Source: Mucidula mucida
Lineage: Eukaryota > Basidiomycota > Agaricomycetes > Agaricales > Physalacriaceae
Length of the DNA: 40,838 nucleotides
Direction of reading: 5' to 3'
Assembly (NCBI GenBank): GCA_015501055.1
Contig: JADNYV010000307.1
Span: forward strand, 1 to 40,838
The notes beneath the pieces were generated by a model. That model was not told the DNA's origin and did no database searches. It saw nothing but the letters and a program-made list of their open reading frames with translations. Below are positions 1-11,071 of the stretch, piece by piece. How positions within the stretch are numbered: the stretch's first letter is position 1; each line of letters begins with the position of its first letter. Both the position numbers and the translations under genes were made by a program.

Positions 1-272
1 ACCGCAACGACCCGTCGCCGGAGGGTGACTTCATTTCGATATTTGACATCGAGGATAACGGTGCGGCGAAGCTGGTGAAGGAGGTGCGATCTGGCTTGAA
101 GCATGCCCGAGGAATGCAGTTTGGCGGCCCAGATGACAAGTGGCTGGTTGTTGGAGGAGCGCTTGGAGGTGGTGTCAAGGTGTTTCAACGCACGAATGGC
201 GGGAAAGGTCTGGAAGAGGTAGCATCAAGTACGGAGGCTACAGAATCTCCTACTGGCTTCCTATGGATGTGA
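1..272 (+). CDS. 3' end of a lactonase-like beta-propeller protein gene
   Basis: The frame is open from base 3 to the TGA at 270-272 and gives the last 89 residues of a protein whose start lies outside the window. The text contains FISIFDIEDNG, ARGMQFGGPDDKWLVVGG, GGVKVFQR and ends PTGFLWM. The run of short beta-strand motifs, with ARGMQ and then a hydrophobic strand and V.VFQR, resembles the last blades of seven-bladed lactonases (6-phosphogluconolactonase or 3-carboxymuconate cyclase-like fungal proteins). Which substrate is used cannot be told from this part. The gene ends tail to tail with the chitin deacetylase gene, with 172 bases between the two stops. Confidence 0.6.
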   Translation, partial: RNDPSPEGDFISIFDIEDNGAAKLVKEVRSGLKHARGMQFGGPDDKWLVVGGALGGGVKVFQRTNGGKGLEEVASSTEATESPTGFLWM

Positions 273-444
273 GAAGTTACGAGTTTATGAGCTGTTTAGT
301 CGCGTTGTTCTCAGATCACGAATACCGGTGTATAGCAGATTATAGTATTCAAGCCATTATGTCGTGAGTAAGTAAAGAAGTTCAAGTAATTAGTCCGTCG
401 AATAACATGATAGTCCAAACCCTCAAAGCAATATTCGGGCGAAT

Positions 445-1751
445 TTAGCACGTCCATGAGCCCTAGACGTCTCGATCAGAAAAGATATACAACAACATAG
501 AAAGAGATAACATACATCGTCGGATCCAGGCTGGCCGACGTTCTGGTAGGGTTGCGTTCCAAGACATTCGGCCAGAGTGACGAGGTTGTAACCCGCAGCC
601 TGGAGCTGGTCAATAGCATTCGGGATAACATCATACGCGGTCGTAGCTAGTGGGGCGGGAATTGTCAACCCCAGAATCTGATCAGAGTGCATAAACACTT
701 ACAGTACACCTCATGGTTCAGAGCGAGAATGCTGGAGGGGTGCTCGTTGATCTTGTCCGTGTAGGCTTGTTTGCTTTGGTCTGCGCTCGAGCCTGTGCTG
801 TCACCCGAGCTAATAGTCATTGATATTCAGCCAAAGAGGTTCGAAGACGACATAGATTAAGAAACGCTTACTCGAAATCCCAGATGACAACGTCCTGACC
901 GCGCTGAGACGCGGCTGATACCACCTGATCGTTGAAGCTGCCGTATGCTGCAGGGATCATGAGTCGATATCACAACGTACTAGTCAAGGGCACACATACG
1001 AGGTCTCATGTACGCTGGGGTGACACCGACGATCCTCTCCAAGGCCTCTAAAACGAATCGATGAGTAAACGCGTCTCTGCCAGTGTTGAAAATACAAATC
1101 ACGTACGCTCCACACGCCACATCTCATCGTTAACTTGATCATGATCAGTGAGGCCTCAACGATCACGGGAGGGTGGGTGAAACGTACTTTGATCCCACGA
1201 AAGTGTAGCGAGATTGGCATGGCTCCACGTGTGCGACGCGACCTGGTGGCCATTGTCGTACGCGTACTTTACGCGATCCTGCGAGTCAGAGTCGTAGATG
1301 CAGCGATCTACATCGCGCCCAGTCAATTGAGACGCGTGAAGAGCGGGATCAAGTAGACATACAGTTGTTGCCATCTGTGATATGACACGCCATTAGCTGT
1401 CATTCATGACGGGTTTACGACGACATACTGAAAAAGAAAGTAGCCTTCGCGTTCTTGCTATTAAGGGTGTTGACAATATCATATCTGCCATGGAAGAGTA
1501 TGAGCACATGAAGCCGAGAACGAGCGCGAAGAAGAACCGACATATAATCATACGGGCCATCGTCCTGGCAAGTCGTCGTCAGGATAACCACTCAATTAGC
1601 AAAACATCATATAACTCACGAATGTAATGGCAGCAGTATTCGGCTGCGTGCAGCTGTAAATAGTCTGACCAGCCCTCTTGGACTGCGGTGCAGCAGCGGC
1701 CAAACCGACTGAGACAGCGAGCAGAGTAGTAGCAGAACCGAAGAACTTCAT
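445..1751 (-). CDS. Secreted chitin deacetylase (CE4, NodB-type polysaccharide deacetylase)
   Basis: Eleven exons on the minus strand join without a stop into 249 residues: 1751-1620, 1564-1542, 1484-1429, 1374-1363, 1307-1188, 1133-1107, 1047-1000, 947-872, 809-703, 646-516 and 462-445. All introns are about 50-60 bases with GT and AG ends. The product starts MKFFGSATTLLAVSVGLAAA, a signal peptide. It then shows the CE4 motifs in order: TFDDGPYDY (metal-binding aspartates, motif 1), ASHTWSHANL (the two metal histidines, motif 2), RPPYGS (motif 3), VVIWDFDSGDS (motif 4) and LALNHEVY (motif 5), and ends GSWTC. The family removes acetyl groups from cell-wall chitin to give chitosan. An ATG 93 bases upstream is in frame but would bury the signal peptide, so 1751 was chosen. 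No GPI-type tail is visible. Confidence 0.9.
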
Positions 1752-2349
1752 AGTAGCCAAGAAAACAAATTGAAAAGAGTGGGGGGGCGGCGGCACAAAA
1801 CAGACAGGAAGAGATCGTGGGTTATAAAGTAAAAGGGAACACACGAGGGCGTTTCAGATCCTCGAGGCGCGCCGTGATTCTTAATGCAATACCCAAAAGA
1901 GGGGGCTTGGAGTGACCTAATTGATCATGACATAACGGTATTCCATGCTTTTCGGTCATGGGAAAGCGGGAAAAGCGCCTAAAATGCGGAGGTTCCTTGA
2001 TCTTCGAATATCGTGAAGAAGCTGCGAGTCAACGTTAACTTGGCGTGTCTCTTTTCAACAACCTGTAAGCTTATACAGGTATAGCACTGAGCAGATACTT
2101 GCTCACCGAGCGAAATCTATGGAGACGTTCAAGATAATTTGTTTTAATAACTTCACTATGATCCCATGGTTACTCATGCCGCTCTCGCTACTCGCACCGG
2201 TCGGAGGCTGGGCGCTGGCCAAAATTCACCGTAAAACAAGAACCACTGAGACTTCCTTCGAAGCTCAAACAAAAGGTCAAAGGCTATACAAAGATGCTAC
2301 AAGTTAATTGTTGGATCCACCAAATAGATTACGACGTTCAATAATGATT
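1752..2349. other. Intergenic region, promoter side of chitin deacetylase
   Basis: About 600 bases between the chitin deacetylase start and the end of the Zn2Cys6 gene. A TTATAA sequence lies about 75 bases upstream of the deacetylase ATG (1822-1830, read on the minus strand), preceded by short C/T runs. Small open frames here show no family motif. No other gene is seen. Confidence 0.5.
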
Positions 2350-2422
2350 CTAATGATGCGCCATCTCGGATACATTAGTCAAGTACGTCCCCCAATCTTC
2401 CAGCCTAAACAAAAAACACCCG

Positions 2423-5400
2423 TCAGCCACGTTCGCGCCGCGGACCAAGAAAGAACACCCACTCAAACCCACTCGGAGCACTGGACCACATGGAAATCGT
2501 GTCATTCATCTGCATCATCGGGGGCGCGGGCGGCGCACGAACCGTGCCCATACCCATAGGATCACTGTACTCGTACGAAAGGCCAGAGAATCCCGTATTA
2601 GTATTGGCAGTCATGCCGAAAAATGGTGCATTCATGAACAGATAGTCCTGTGGCTGTTGCTGAGGTGCGGGTGGCATCGGCGCAGAAACATTCCCAAACC
2701 AACTAGCCTGATCAGACGCCCCAAGAGGTTGCTGCTGCTGAGACGAAAGATGTGGGTGACTGGTGAACGTAAACTGTCCATGGAGAGGCATCCGACCCAG
2801 CTCGTTACTGTACATCGGGAGCGCGAACGACTGCGGCGCCTGCTGAGTCGAAGCGAGCGGAATGGCATTGGGCAGCGTCGGCGGGATGATCGGCGCTGGT
2901 TGGTCGCTCGAAGTCGGAAGCGAATTCAACTTTCGGGCTACCCCCATCTCCTGCCGCGAAACCACTCGGCGCGTCCCAGCGATTGTTCTTGGCATGGTCG
3001 TATCGGCCATAGATACACTGGTCTCTGAAGGGCTCTCCGACGCGGTAAGAGGACTATCGGAATCTCGATCTCGCTTGTTGTTCGGTCCAGGACTTGCCTT
3101 GGGCAAGGGTAGGTCACCCACCGAGGCCAGCTCGTACAAGATATCCCTAGAATACGTCGGTATCGTTTCAACTCCGATGTCCAAGTAGAGCTCACCATAG
3201 CCGTCCAGCGATATGCCACCTTGTCGGTCTCCAAATCAGACCCAAAGCAATCGAAACGAGGACATCCATACCTAGTCTCCATATTGTGAAGCATCTTCAT
3301 GCACTTATGCACGTCACCCATCTCTTTGTTCGGGTCTATGGAAAGTCCAGAGCGCTGGCCACCCCAGATGTTGAACAGTAGCACTATGCCCGCTGTAAAT
3401 GCCGACATCTGGATTCAATTGAGTCATCATAATGCGCGAAGAAGCGAAACGGAGAAGTACTAACCCCGATGGATGGTACGACAAAGGATCTCTTGGACTG
3501 GATATCGATAACGTGGGAACAAGACCGCGCCGCATTAGTGCAGATGGCTAGAGATGGGAACGAAAGTGGGGAAGGGTTCTTCGGTGTCGGAATAAAAGGA
3601 CGATGAATAAGGATTTGTAGATGATAGTATGAGATGTATAGGTGTGCGGACTGATTAAAGAAAAGGGTGTCTTCGCGATTGGGGTCCCAGCGTACTGGAC
3701 AAGAATTAACAACCAACGCCATATATCAAGTTAAAAGCGGCCTTACAATGATCTGGGATCGCGTCTACCCATCGGTTGAGCGCAGAGTCAAGTTCAGCAA
3801 CAATTGTTTGCTCCCACTGTTGTCCGACGAAGCCAAGCAATATTTTTGACTTGTTGAGCGAATACTAGCAGAGGGTAATTAGCGAAGCGAAAGAACAAGA
3901 TGATTAGCGAACATACTACGGTGCGTAAGCAAAACGACAGTAACTGATTGAGGCGTAGGAATGTGTTGAAATAGGCGATGTACGATGGCTTGCCCGGCGG
4001 CTGCTTGAACGCCTGCTCCGTATCCGGATGCTCCCAAAACTCGTCGTCACATTCCGCAGGAAAATCGATATCAATACTGAACAAGGGATGAAACTACAGA
4101 CATCAATTGAACGAACGCGCTTACTCCTCGTCCAAGATAGCGCAAGGCCGACCAAGAGCAGAGCTACTTGCACGATCCATGATGACCAGGATCCTGACAA
4201 CGTGGGTAAGCACAAAGCCGATTCATAAGGGAGGATCTCGGACCAGAATGCGCGTTTCCATAGTTCGCTCTCCACGGTGTTTGATGCCGAATCCCTCTTC
4301 CGTCGATGGGCACCCACATCTTGAGCTAGCCGGATACCCACTCCGACCATGGTCCAAGATGCCTGGGGTGCAGAGGATCCAGCCAGGAATTCGGTGCACA
4401 ACTGGAGCAAAGATGAATGTTCTATGCGCGAAGCAAATGATGACGATACGGACCACATAGACCTGCAAGTCGTATAACGTAGGCGGCGTTAACAACGACT
4501 TGCGAATGAGTTGCACTTGATCAAACCATTTCCAGCCGCTCGAGTGTCGCGACTCCTCGCCATCAAGTAAAACGCGGTCGTCGTCGGAGTAACGGGAGGC
4601 GCATGCGCACACGAGAAGAATGACAGCTGCGAACATGTCGTCCTTGTGGTGCAGACCCTCTGACAAGGATCTTTCAAAGGTCGGTCTATGGAGTAGAGGA
4701 AGGAAAATGTTCAAATTTCGGAAATAGAGGTCTACGAGCGAGTTCATGAGGTCCTCATCAGGAAAAGAATACGTTGGGAATATGCCGTCGACGATGCCTT
4801 CGCGGTTTTCCCACTGAAACAGTGTTAGATACGATTTCAGTGATAAGAAAGCGCGACGAACAGGAGGCAAAGACCAGAATTCCGGACGGTTGGGGCACTG
4901 TCGAGAATTCGAGGGATCTCCGGTGTAACTATTCTTGAGATCCAACGCGGTCTGGATCAACTGCGTGCCACTAGATTTACCAAAGAATCTGTATCCATTC
5001 CCATTCGTTGTGACTTTGTGCATATTCAAGTTGTCGACCAAGGTGAGATGCTGAAATTCGTCTTCTAGCATTTTCTCCTCGGCCGGATTATATTTATAAG
5101 TCCCTCCTCTGGTGTGTGGGGAAGTACATTGCTGTGAAGTCTTCCCGGCGACGGAGCGCATAACGTCGGGAATATTGTTATTGTTTGGAGGTTCTATCGC
5201 CCACGTGTCCTTGGCAAATTTGCTGAATCTGCTGCCTAGTTCCTTGGTGAAGTCCGCCTCTGGCATTAGCTAGAACTGCGGTGAGTTATGAATCGCATCA
5301 AGGACGGATAATCGCACCCGCTGCAAAAGTTGATCCATCTTCTCGATCCTGTTCTCCAGACTCTCGACGTATCTACGACTATTCAGGCATCAATTTAAAC

Positions 5401-5766
5401 GCATAATAAAGGACTCACCCTTTCGGCGGGCCGCGTTTCTTTAGGTATGGTGCTGAATATTATTCAGACGCCGATCGGTTTAGCGGTGAACTCACCTTTG
5501 CGGCCTCGACGTATGTACAGTCAAAGTTGTATGCAATACAATTCGAGCATCTGTTCCCCGGTGTGTGGACGCCGTCGCCTGAAGCTATTTGAGTCCCCTC
5601 GGTGATTGCCTAGCCAAGACACCTACATCGAACTGGGCGATTGCGGTTAGCTACGCTTCTAGACATGTAAGAAATACGCACTCTTTTTGCGCCGACAAAC
5701 ATCGCATGCCCGCTGTATTCTCCTCTTCTTGTTATGGCTCTCGTCATCCTCTTCGTTGGACGACAT
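2423..5766 (-). CDS. Zn2Cys6 fungal transcription factor with fungal-specific TF domain
   Basis: Start at 5766 (MSSNEEDDESHNKKRR). The N-terminal binuclear cluster is assembled over two short introns: CDVCRRKKIRCDG, then PGNRCSNC, then FDCTYVEAAKKRGPPKGYVE and a coiled segment LENRIEKMDQLLQR. The middle part holds the fungal-specific domain (PF04082 type): YFRNLNIFLPLLHRPTFERS, GSSAPQASWTMVGVGIRLAQ, DVGAHRRK, ELWKRAFW, DRASSSALGRPCAI, DIDFPAECDDEFWEHPD and QILIHRPFIP. The tail from about 3140 is low-complexity, rich in Q, P, M and S. About 870 residues over at least a dozen exons; the frame can be followed throughout. The protein is a DNA-binding regulator of the type often linked to carbohydrate metabolism; its target genes cannot be read from sequence. 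The 3' end is unsure: without a last intron it stops at 2423, and other splicing could reach a stop at about 2350. Confidence 0.88.
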
Positions 5767-7488
5767 GGTGGTAGAAAACAGGAATTGATGACTAACGCCC
5801 CTGTCACATCTCCGCCGGATATAGCTGCGGCATCAAGGAACGCGTCTCCTTCGGCTCGCGTTTTGTGGTTAGACGCGTCTTGTGTTCCTAGCAAACCTGT
5901 GGCCCATAGACGATTACCACGAGTCAAAGTTTGCGCGTCCTTGTTTTTCCAGCCAATTAACCATTGCTGATTCCGACTCACTAAATGCTGGCATCCATTT
6001 GTATAGAACCAGCCCCCTACGGTGTATGAAGTCCATTTCCTAGTCCCCTTCAAACCTAGTAGTAACGTCCTGAGACGTATCTTCCACTTCGGATGGAAGA
6101 CATATGACATGGAGCCTGTTGCAGACTAGGCGTCGTGCCATGCCAAGGGACACTGGATGAGGAATTCGTAAAGGATAATTCTAGAGTCTCTGATCAGCCG
6201 ACCGACTCCTGGATCATCGGGATCTGGGAAGCCTTGTAAGTGGTTGCGGAGTTTTCTGGGTCCTCCTCCAAAAGGGGGACAACTAGTTAAGTGTGAATAG
6301 CTCACTCATGTTCGACAAGCCAGTAGACCAATTCCATGTCGAGTTGTGACGTAGATGAGCGATTGCAAGTACAATGACAGCTAGCCAGTGTATCCTCAGA
6401 TGGTGCGTCTTTCTATACTACGCCATACATTTCCGGAATAACGGCTGATAATGCGAGATATGACCATAACAAAGGTTTACCATTTGAACAAGTAAAGACG
6501 ATCCTGCTGCGAGCACCGCATTACCACTAGCATCGGTATCGAGGGTGTGAAGAAACTCCAGTGGTCAAGAATGCCTGGCTATAATGTAGCTGTCTAATGA
6601 TGGTCTTTGCCCAGATATTAAACTTGTTCGTACGACATCAGCTAGGTAGATCGAAACAAGCGACGACTCACTTAGTACTATTATAAAGCGACGTTACAGC
6701 ACGACATATCCTCCCCGACGCCGGCCCACAGTGCTAGGATGTCGCGGTACCGCAACAAGCCTCCCACGGACCTCTACCATGGGCGTGAACGCCCTGACAC
6801 TGACGAGTCCGGCGTCAGCCCTACACATGATGCTAAAAAGGCGGCGACCTACGACGTCCCAGGATTAAGCGGCGACCCATGCTGTACCGCCGCGCGCCTC
6901 CTTCCACTGCGAGGCTGCTTTTTCTCCCGTTCATGGTCAGGAAAGAGGTGCGGCGATATATGATAAAGAAGTGCTCTCGTCGCAGCTTTGCTTCTTGGTC
7001 TCCGGCCCATGGAATCGACAGGTGGTGGTCCGAGCTCGAGCCCCGCCGCCGAGCTCAATTACAATTTACAACACCCCGGCAATTAATTAGTGCTCTTCTT
7101 CGATCAAGCCAGCAGGTTTGGAGCGGGTTTCACGTAAGACATTGGCCAAGGAGAATTTACCGGTTCACATTGGCGAGATGTTGAGCATAAAGACAAGGAG
7201 TGTTAACGCGTCGTGTTGGGTTGAGCTGCATCGTAGGCACGCAGGCTTCGCAATATCGCAAGATGGGAGTCAGAGCCAAGGCGATATTTACGCGTTGTCC
7301 CTGGTTCGGTTCATTCGGCCCGAGCTCGTCATCAGGATTGCCCTTGTGAACGTGGTTAGCTTCTTTCCGTCTCTAAGTATGTACCTGTGATGGTATTCGC
7401 GCGATACCAACGACGGATAACACACTTTGTAACGGACAGAATTGGCGTTGAGTCAGAAAGTTGGTGAGTCAGCTTTGCCAGTGGCCGA
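5767..7488. other. Region without a convincing gene, upstream of the Zn2Cys6 gene
   Basis: About 1.7 kb. The first few hundred bases are the likely promoter and leader of the minus-strand regulator. The rest holds only short open frames, one starting MSRYRNKPPTDLYHG at 6739, none with a motif I recognise or with clear splice partners. I see no RNA gene or repeat of note here. Confidence 0.5.
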
Positions 7489-7519
7489 TTTTTTTTTCCC
7501 TTTTTTTCCCTTTTTTTCC
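7489..7519. repeat. T-tract interrupted by CCC (T9-C3-T7-C3-T7-C2)
   Basis: A 31-base pyrimidine run in which T tracts of 9, 7 and 7 are separated by CCC. It is a simple repeat, possibly a promoter-type pyrimidine tract or a slippage product. No adjacent gene start makes its role clear. Confidence 0.85.
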
Positions 7520-7617
7520 TACCTCTGTTCAGATTTCAACAGCTGCGTTAGTGCCATGGACGAACTCCGCTCGGAACTAGTAGGGAATCATCGCGTCTGC
7601 GGATCTTCATCATGAAC

Positions 7618-8265
7618 GCCGCCACATCTCGCCACGGGGTATGGTAACGCACACGCTGGGGGTCTTCACGCCTAAGGACCACTTTCTCTGGCCGGATACT
7701 ATGCGAAGATTGATCTTCTGGAGTCTGACAAGACGCGAGCGTCTATTCGTAGATACTGCGCGCAAATTTTGAATATCTCAAAGACTCAAAGTCATATCAG
7801 AAACCTGCCTCCCGTAAAAACGCGCCTAATCTGTTACGAATGCTTCATTGCATTTCTTTATCTGTAAACCTGCGTCCGATGACTGTATGTATCCAAAATG
7901 CCGTCTCTGTAGAACATGTCCTGACCCCCCGCTCTTCAAGGCGAAAATATGATGTTCAAAATGCCGCCACATTTCCCTGCGGAGGACGGTTACGCATACG
8001 CTTACGGTCTACGTGGCCAGAAACCACTCTCTCTGAATATGTTTCTTCTGAGTTATGATTTGGCTTCTCGCACGATGTGAGCGTCTATCATTCGTAGGTC
8101 CTGCTCGCAAGATCGAATATCTCAGAGTTGTATCAGAATCCTGCCTCCAAGGTTAAGGCGCATCTTCCTGAATGGCACGTCCTGATCTATTTCTGTGCAT
8201 TCGATGATTGTATATGTCCAAATGGCATCTCTTCGAAACAAGATGCTGACCCCCGCTCTTCAGGA
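7618..8265. repeat. Two diverged direct copies of a ~330-345-bp unit
   Basis: A unit beginning GCCGCCACAT at 7618 is followed by a second unit beginning the same way at 7963. Matching landmarks keep their order: GGTAACGCA/GGTTACGCA, GCGTCTAT (7739 and 8081), ATCAGAA.CCTGCCTCC, GATGACTGTATGT/GATGATTGTATATGT and CTGACCCCC..GCTCTTCA (7921 and 8246). The offset shrinks from 345 to 325 bases across the unit, so small indels have accumulated. No coding frame is kept, which suggests an old tandem duplication of non-coding or relic DNA. Confidence 0.75.
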
Positions 8266-8904
8266 CTAGAAATATCCTGAGTGTTCCAGTCATTCAATCT
8301 CGACGACTTACTTGTCGCGACGCTGACAGCAGCTTTGCGCAGGCCCGCTTCTAATAACAGAGCTTCTAGGAACTGTGGCGCAGAAAATCCATTGACCTTG
8401 GGGTACGTTCCATGACCGCCCCTTCGTGATTTTCTGATAATACTGACAGAACTACTACACAGTGCTTCCTGACATTGTTCCGCTTTAACAATGTCTCTCC
8501 GGGCAAGCTCTTTCCCGGAGTCATTGTCCACAAGGGTCGAACAAAGACCAGTGTCCTAAAGTGGTAATTATCCCACGGGATGCAATCACGGTCACGCACC
8601 GCAAGTCTTGATTGTCTTCGTTGTTCCTCTTGTTGTCGACCACATCCCCCACATCCACTGGCTTGCTCTACCTCCAAACACCGTCGACCAAATATACACT
8701 GAGACTAATTTGATGGCTCCTCGTGAAATACACTGGAACAATGAGTTCACCATCGAGGGCTATACCCACGAGCACGCCGTCGCAACAACGATACCGTCCA
8801 AGAGACATCGAAGACCGAACAATACAGCGCCGAAGAAAACCCAGGCTCGCAAACCACGCGTCGCGAAGGCCCGCGCTGCGCACACCACTTCAGTTGCAGA
8901 AAAC

Positions 8905-9570
8905 GAATACCCCGTCATTGTTCAGCGGGCGTCCAATGACTCTCCCGACCCCGACGCGGCCTCACGTTTGCCTGCTCCGGCGCTAACAATGGCGCGGCCT
9001 CAGGAAGGTGCATCCAGCGCGCATCCAAATGGCGTCGCCGGTCCCATTCCAAGAGCGGGGGCCAAAGAGAAAAGACAGAGGACGCTCTCACATTCAAACG
9101 GGTTCGAGGACGTGGGAAACGAATACCCCGTCATTGTTCAGCGGGGGTTCAACATTGACTCTCCCGACCCCGACGCGGCCTCAAGTTTGCCTGCTCCGGC
9201 GCTAACAATGGCGCAGCCTGAAGGTGCATCCAGCGCGCATCCGAATGGCGTCGCCGGTCCCATTCCGAGAGCGGGGGCCAACGAGAAAAGAAAGAGGACG
9301 CCCTCAGACTCGAACGGGTTCGAGGACGCCCTCAGACTCGAACGGGTTCGAGGACGTGGGAAACGAATACCCCGTCATTGTTCAGCGGGGGTTCAACATT
9401 GACTCTCCCGACCCCGACGCGGCCTCAAGTTTGCTTGCTCCAGCGCTAACAATGGCGCGGCCTGAAGGTGTATCCAGCGCGCATCCGAATGGCGTCGCCG
9501 GTCCCATTCCAAGAGCGGGGGCCAAAGAGAAAAGACAGAGGACGCTCTCAGACTCGAACGGGTTCGAGGA
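8905..9570 (+). repeat. 216-bp coding minisatellite, about three units
   Basis: The anchor GAATACCCCGTCATTGTTCA occurs at 8905, 9121 and 9365. The first interval is 216 bases (72 codons). The second is 244, which is 216 plus the 28-bp duplication. Units are very similar, with scattered substitutions, so the array is recent or kept uniform by gene conversion. Confidence 0.92.
9299..9354 (+). repeat. Exact 28-bp tandem duplication
   Basis: Bases 9299-9326 and 9327-9354 are identical (CGCCCTCAGACTCGAACGGG...). Length 28 is not a multiple of three, so the repeat-protein frame is shifted by one base. Confidence 0.95.
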
Positions 9571-10011
9571 CGTGAAGAAGGCGCGCCGTGAAATTGAAGC
9601 AGGTAAAGGAAAGGAGCGGGAGGTCGCCGCTACTGACGAGGTACGTCGCATCACATTGACTATAAGCTGTTCATGACTGACTTCAATCTAGCTCTTTCTC
9701 CCTCCCCCCGACTTTCAGTACTCCGATGCTCCGCTTGATGCGGAGACGCAGGCCAAAATAGACTACGTAAGGTTTTCTTCTTGCTCGCTGGCAAATAATA
9801 TCCTAACTCGCTATTTTTCTAGTTTATTGCGCATAGCAGTCTTGGTTCCGCTGCCGCCGCTGAAATTGACGAGGCGAACTGGTGCGACCCCCAGGATTAC
9901 ACTTCTAGTTCCATCTTTGATGAGCTGTCGTGGGAAGCATTCGTAGAGGGCTTCGCGAGTGGGACTTGGGAGAATATGGACGAAGTGGTCAAGGACCAAG
10001 TGCCTTCGTAG

Positions 10012-11071
10012 GTGGGAGAGCCTGAAAGTACCTTCTCTCGTTCATCCTGTATTGTATCATATATCGCATCATCCACGTTTTTAACTGTTATCTCATTGTG
10101 GCGTCTGTACTTGCTATCCTCTTGTGCTGTGAATCTACTACCTTCTAACAATTGAAGATTGCTTTATGAATATACGTGTTTGAAGTCACATTGATGTCGC
10201 TGCATTCTGTTCACTCGCCAGATCTTAATACCCGGCGGAAGCTGGATGCACTTGATTCAGACTCACCAAAATTCGACAACTCAGAATTCATTCTGAAAAA
10301 TGTAGATCACAACATTTGCATTACACCGATAAATAATAAACACCAACGCGAATCCGAACCAAGAGAATGAAGTCTCTATGCGTATCATCGTGAATCGAGC
10401 GCATCTGGATCGTCGAAGAATGGATCAAAGCTCTGCTCCTCATCCATCTCCTCCACCTCGTTAAGCTCGGGTTCCTCGTCATCCTGTGAGTAATCCCCGT
10501 CATCATCTGAGTGATGCCCACCATCCTCCTTCTCCCCATCCCTGTCGCTGAGTGCCCAAGATTGGGAAAATAAGGAAGGAAACGTGGACAAGCAGCTCCC
10601 TTTAATTCTGAACAACGACTTTCATCTATAGTGCGTGGTGAGTTCACGAGACAATACCGGAACTACTAGAGCCGCCCTCGCCAGGCTGTGACTTTCACCT
10701 CGCTGAACCGTCTCCGCTCGGTCGTCATCTTGCGACTATAGTAACGCGATGACAATATTGCGTACATGATCTGTTCTCGTCGTTTTCTGCCTCCCTTTTA
10801 TTGTCGTCCCCATGAGCAACATCCTTAGGGATATCCGTATATAATCGCAGATTTAAGGTCACAAACCGTTGAGTAAGTATAACTGTATACGCACTTGCTG
10901 AACGCGAAGAAAGTTCTTTGAACGACAACGGTTTGAGAAGAACTCGAGTCAGTTGATCGCATACCGATTGGTGAGTCATCAACTTGGCACAAAGAGAACA
11001 GACGAGTTCACAAAGTATCACAAAACAGTCAATGATGATACGGCGCCGTAGGTCTTCTGCTTGTAACTGCT
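10012..11071. other. Intergenic region with a short acidic frame (10385-10615, minus)
   Basis: About 1 kb between the repeat gene and the end of the split SDR gene. On the minus strand, 10615-10385 encodes 76 residues with a strongly acidic tail (HHSDDDGDYSQDDEEPELNE, FDPFFDDPDALDSR). An AG acceptor (CACTCAG) just upstream of the acidic part could make it a last exon, but no earlier exons can be followed. The biased composition suggests a gene relic rather than chance. Nothing else is seen. Confidence 0.3.

Larger units (their letters stand above)
8713..10011 (+). pseudogene. Unrecognised gene with 72-residue repeats, frameshifted by a 28-bp duplication
   Basis: Exons 8713-9640, 9692-9766 and 9823-10011 with clean GTACGT/TAG and GTAAGG/TAG introns. 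The protein starts MAPREIHWNNEF and has basic patches (PSKRHRR, AKEKRQRT) that look like nuclear signals. It then has about three copies of a 72-residue unit (NEYPVIVQR..., SPDPDAAS..LPAPALTMA, SSAHPNGVAGPIPRAGA, SNGFEDV) and an acidic C-terminal part ending KDQVPS. A 28-bp tandem duplication (9299-9354) in repeat 2-3 throws the frame off, and translation stops at 9402. Downstream the old frame, including both later exons, is still open. Without the extra 28 bases the product would have 387 residues. No known domain is recognised. It could be a recently broken allele or an assembly slip in a repeat. Confidence 0.7.

Noticed and set aside
5610..6110. 166-codon minus-strand frame upstream of the Zn2Cys6 gene
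   Set aside because: It overlaps the first coding exon and leader of the regulator in another frame. The real finger exons explain the sequence better.
6739..6963. Short plus-strand frame starting MSRYRNKPPTDLYHG
   Set aside because: No partner exons with proper splice sites and no family motif. Cannot be told from chance.
7489..7519. T/C tract as a poly(A) tail of a retroposon on the minus strand
   Set aside because: No upstream element body or target duplication could be found. A simple repeat is the safer reading.
8187..8531. 114-codon minus-strand frame
   Set aside because: It runs over the end of the tandem non-coding repeat and lacks motifs.
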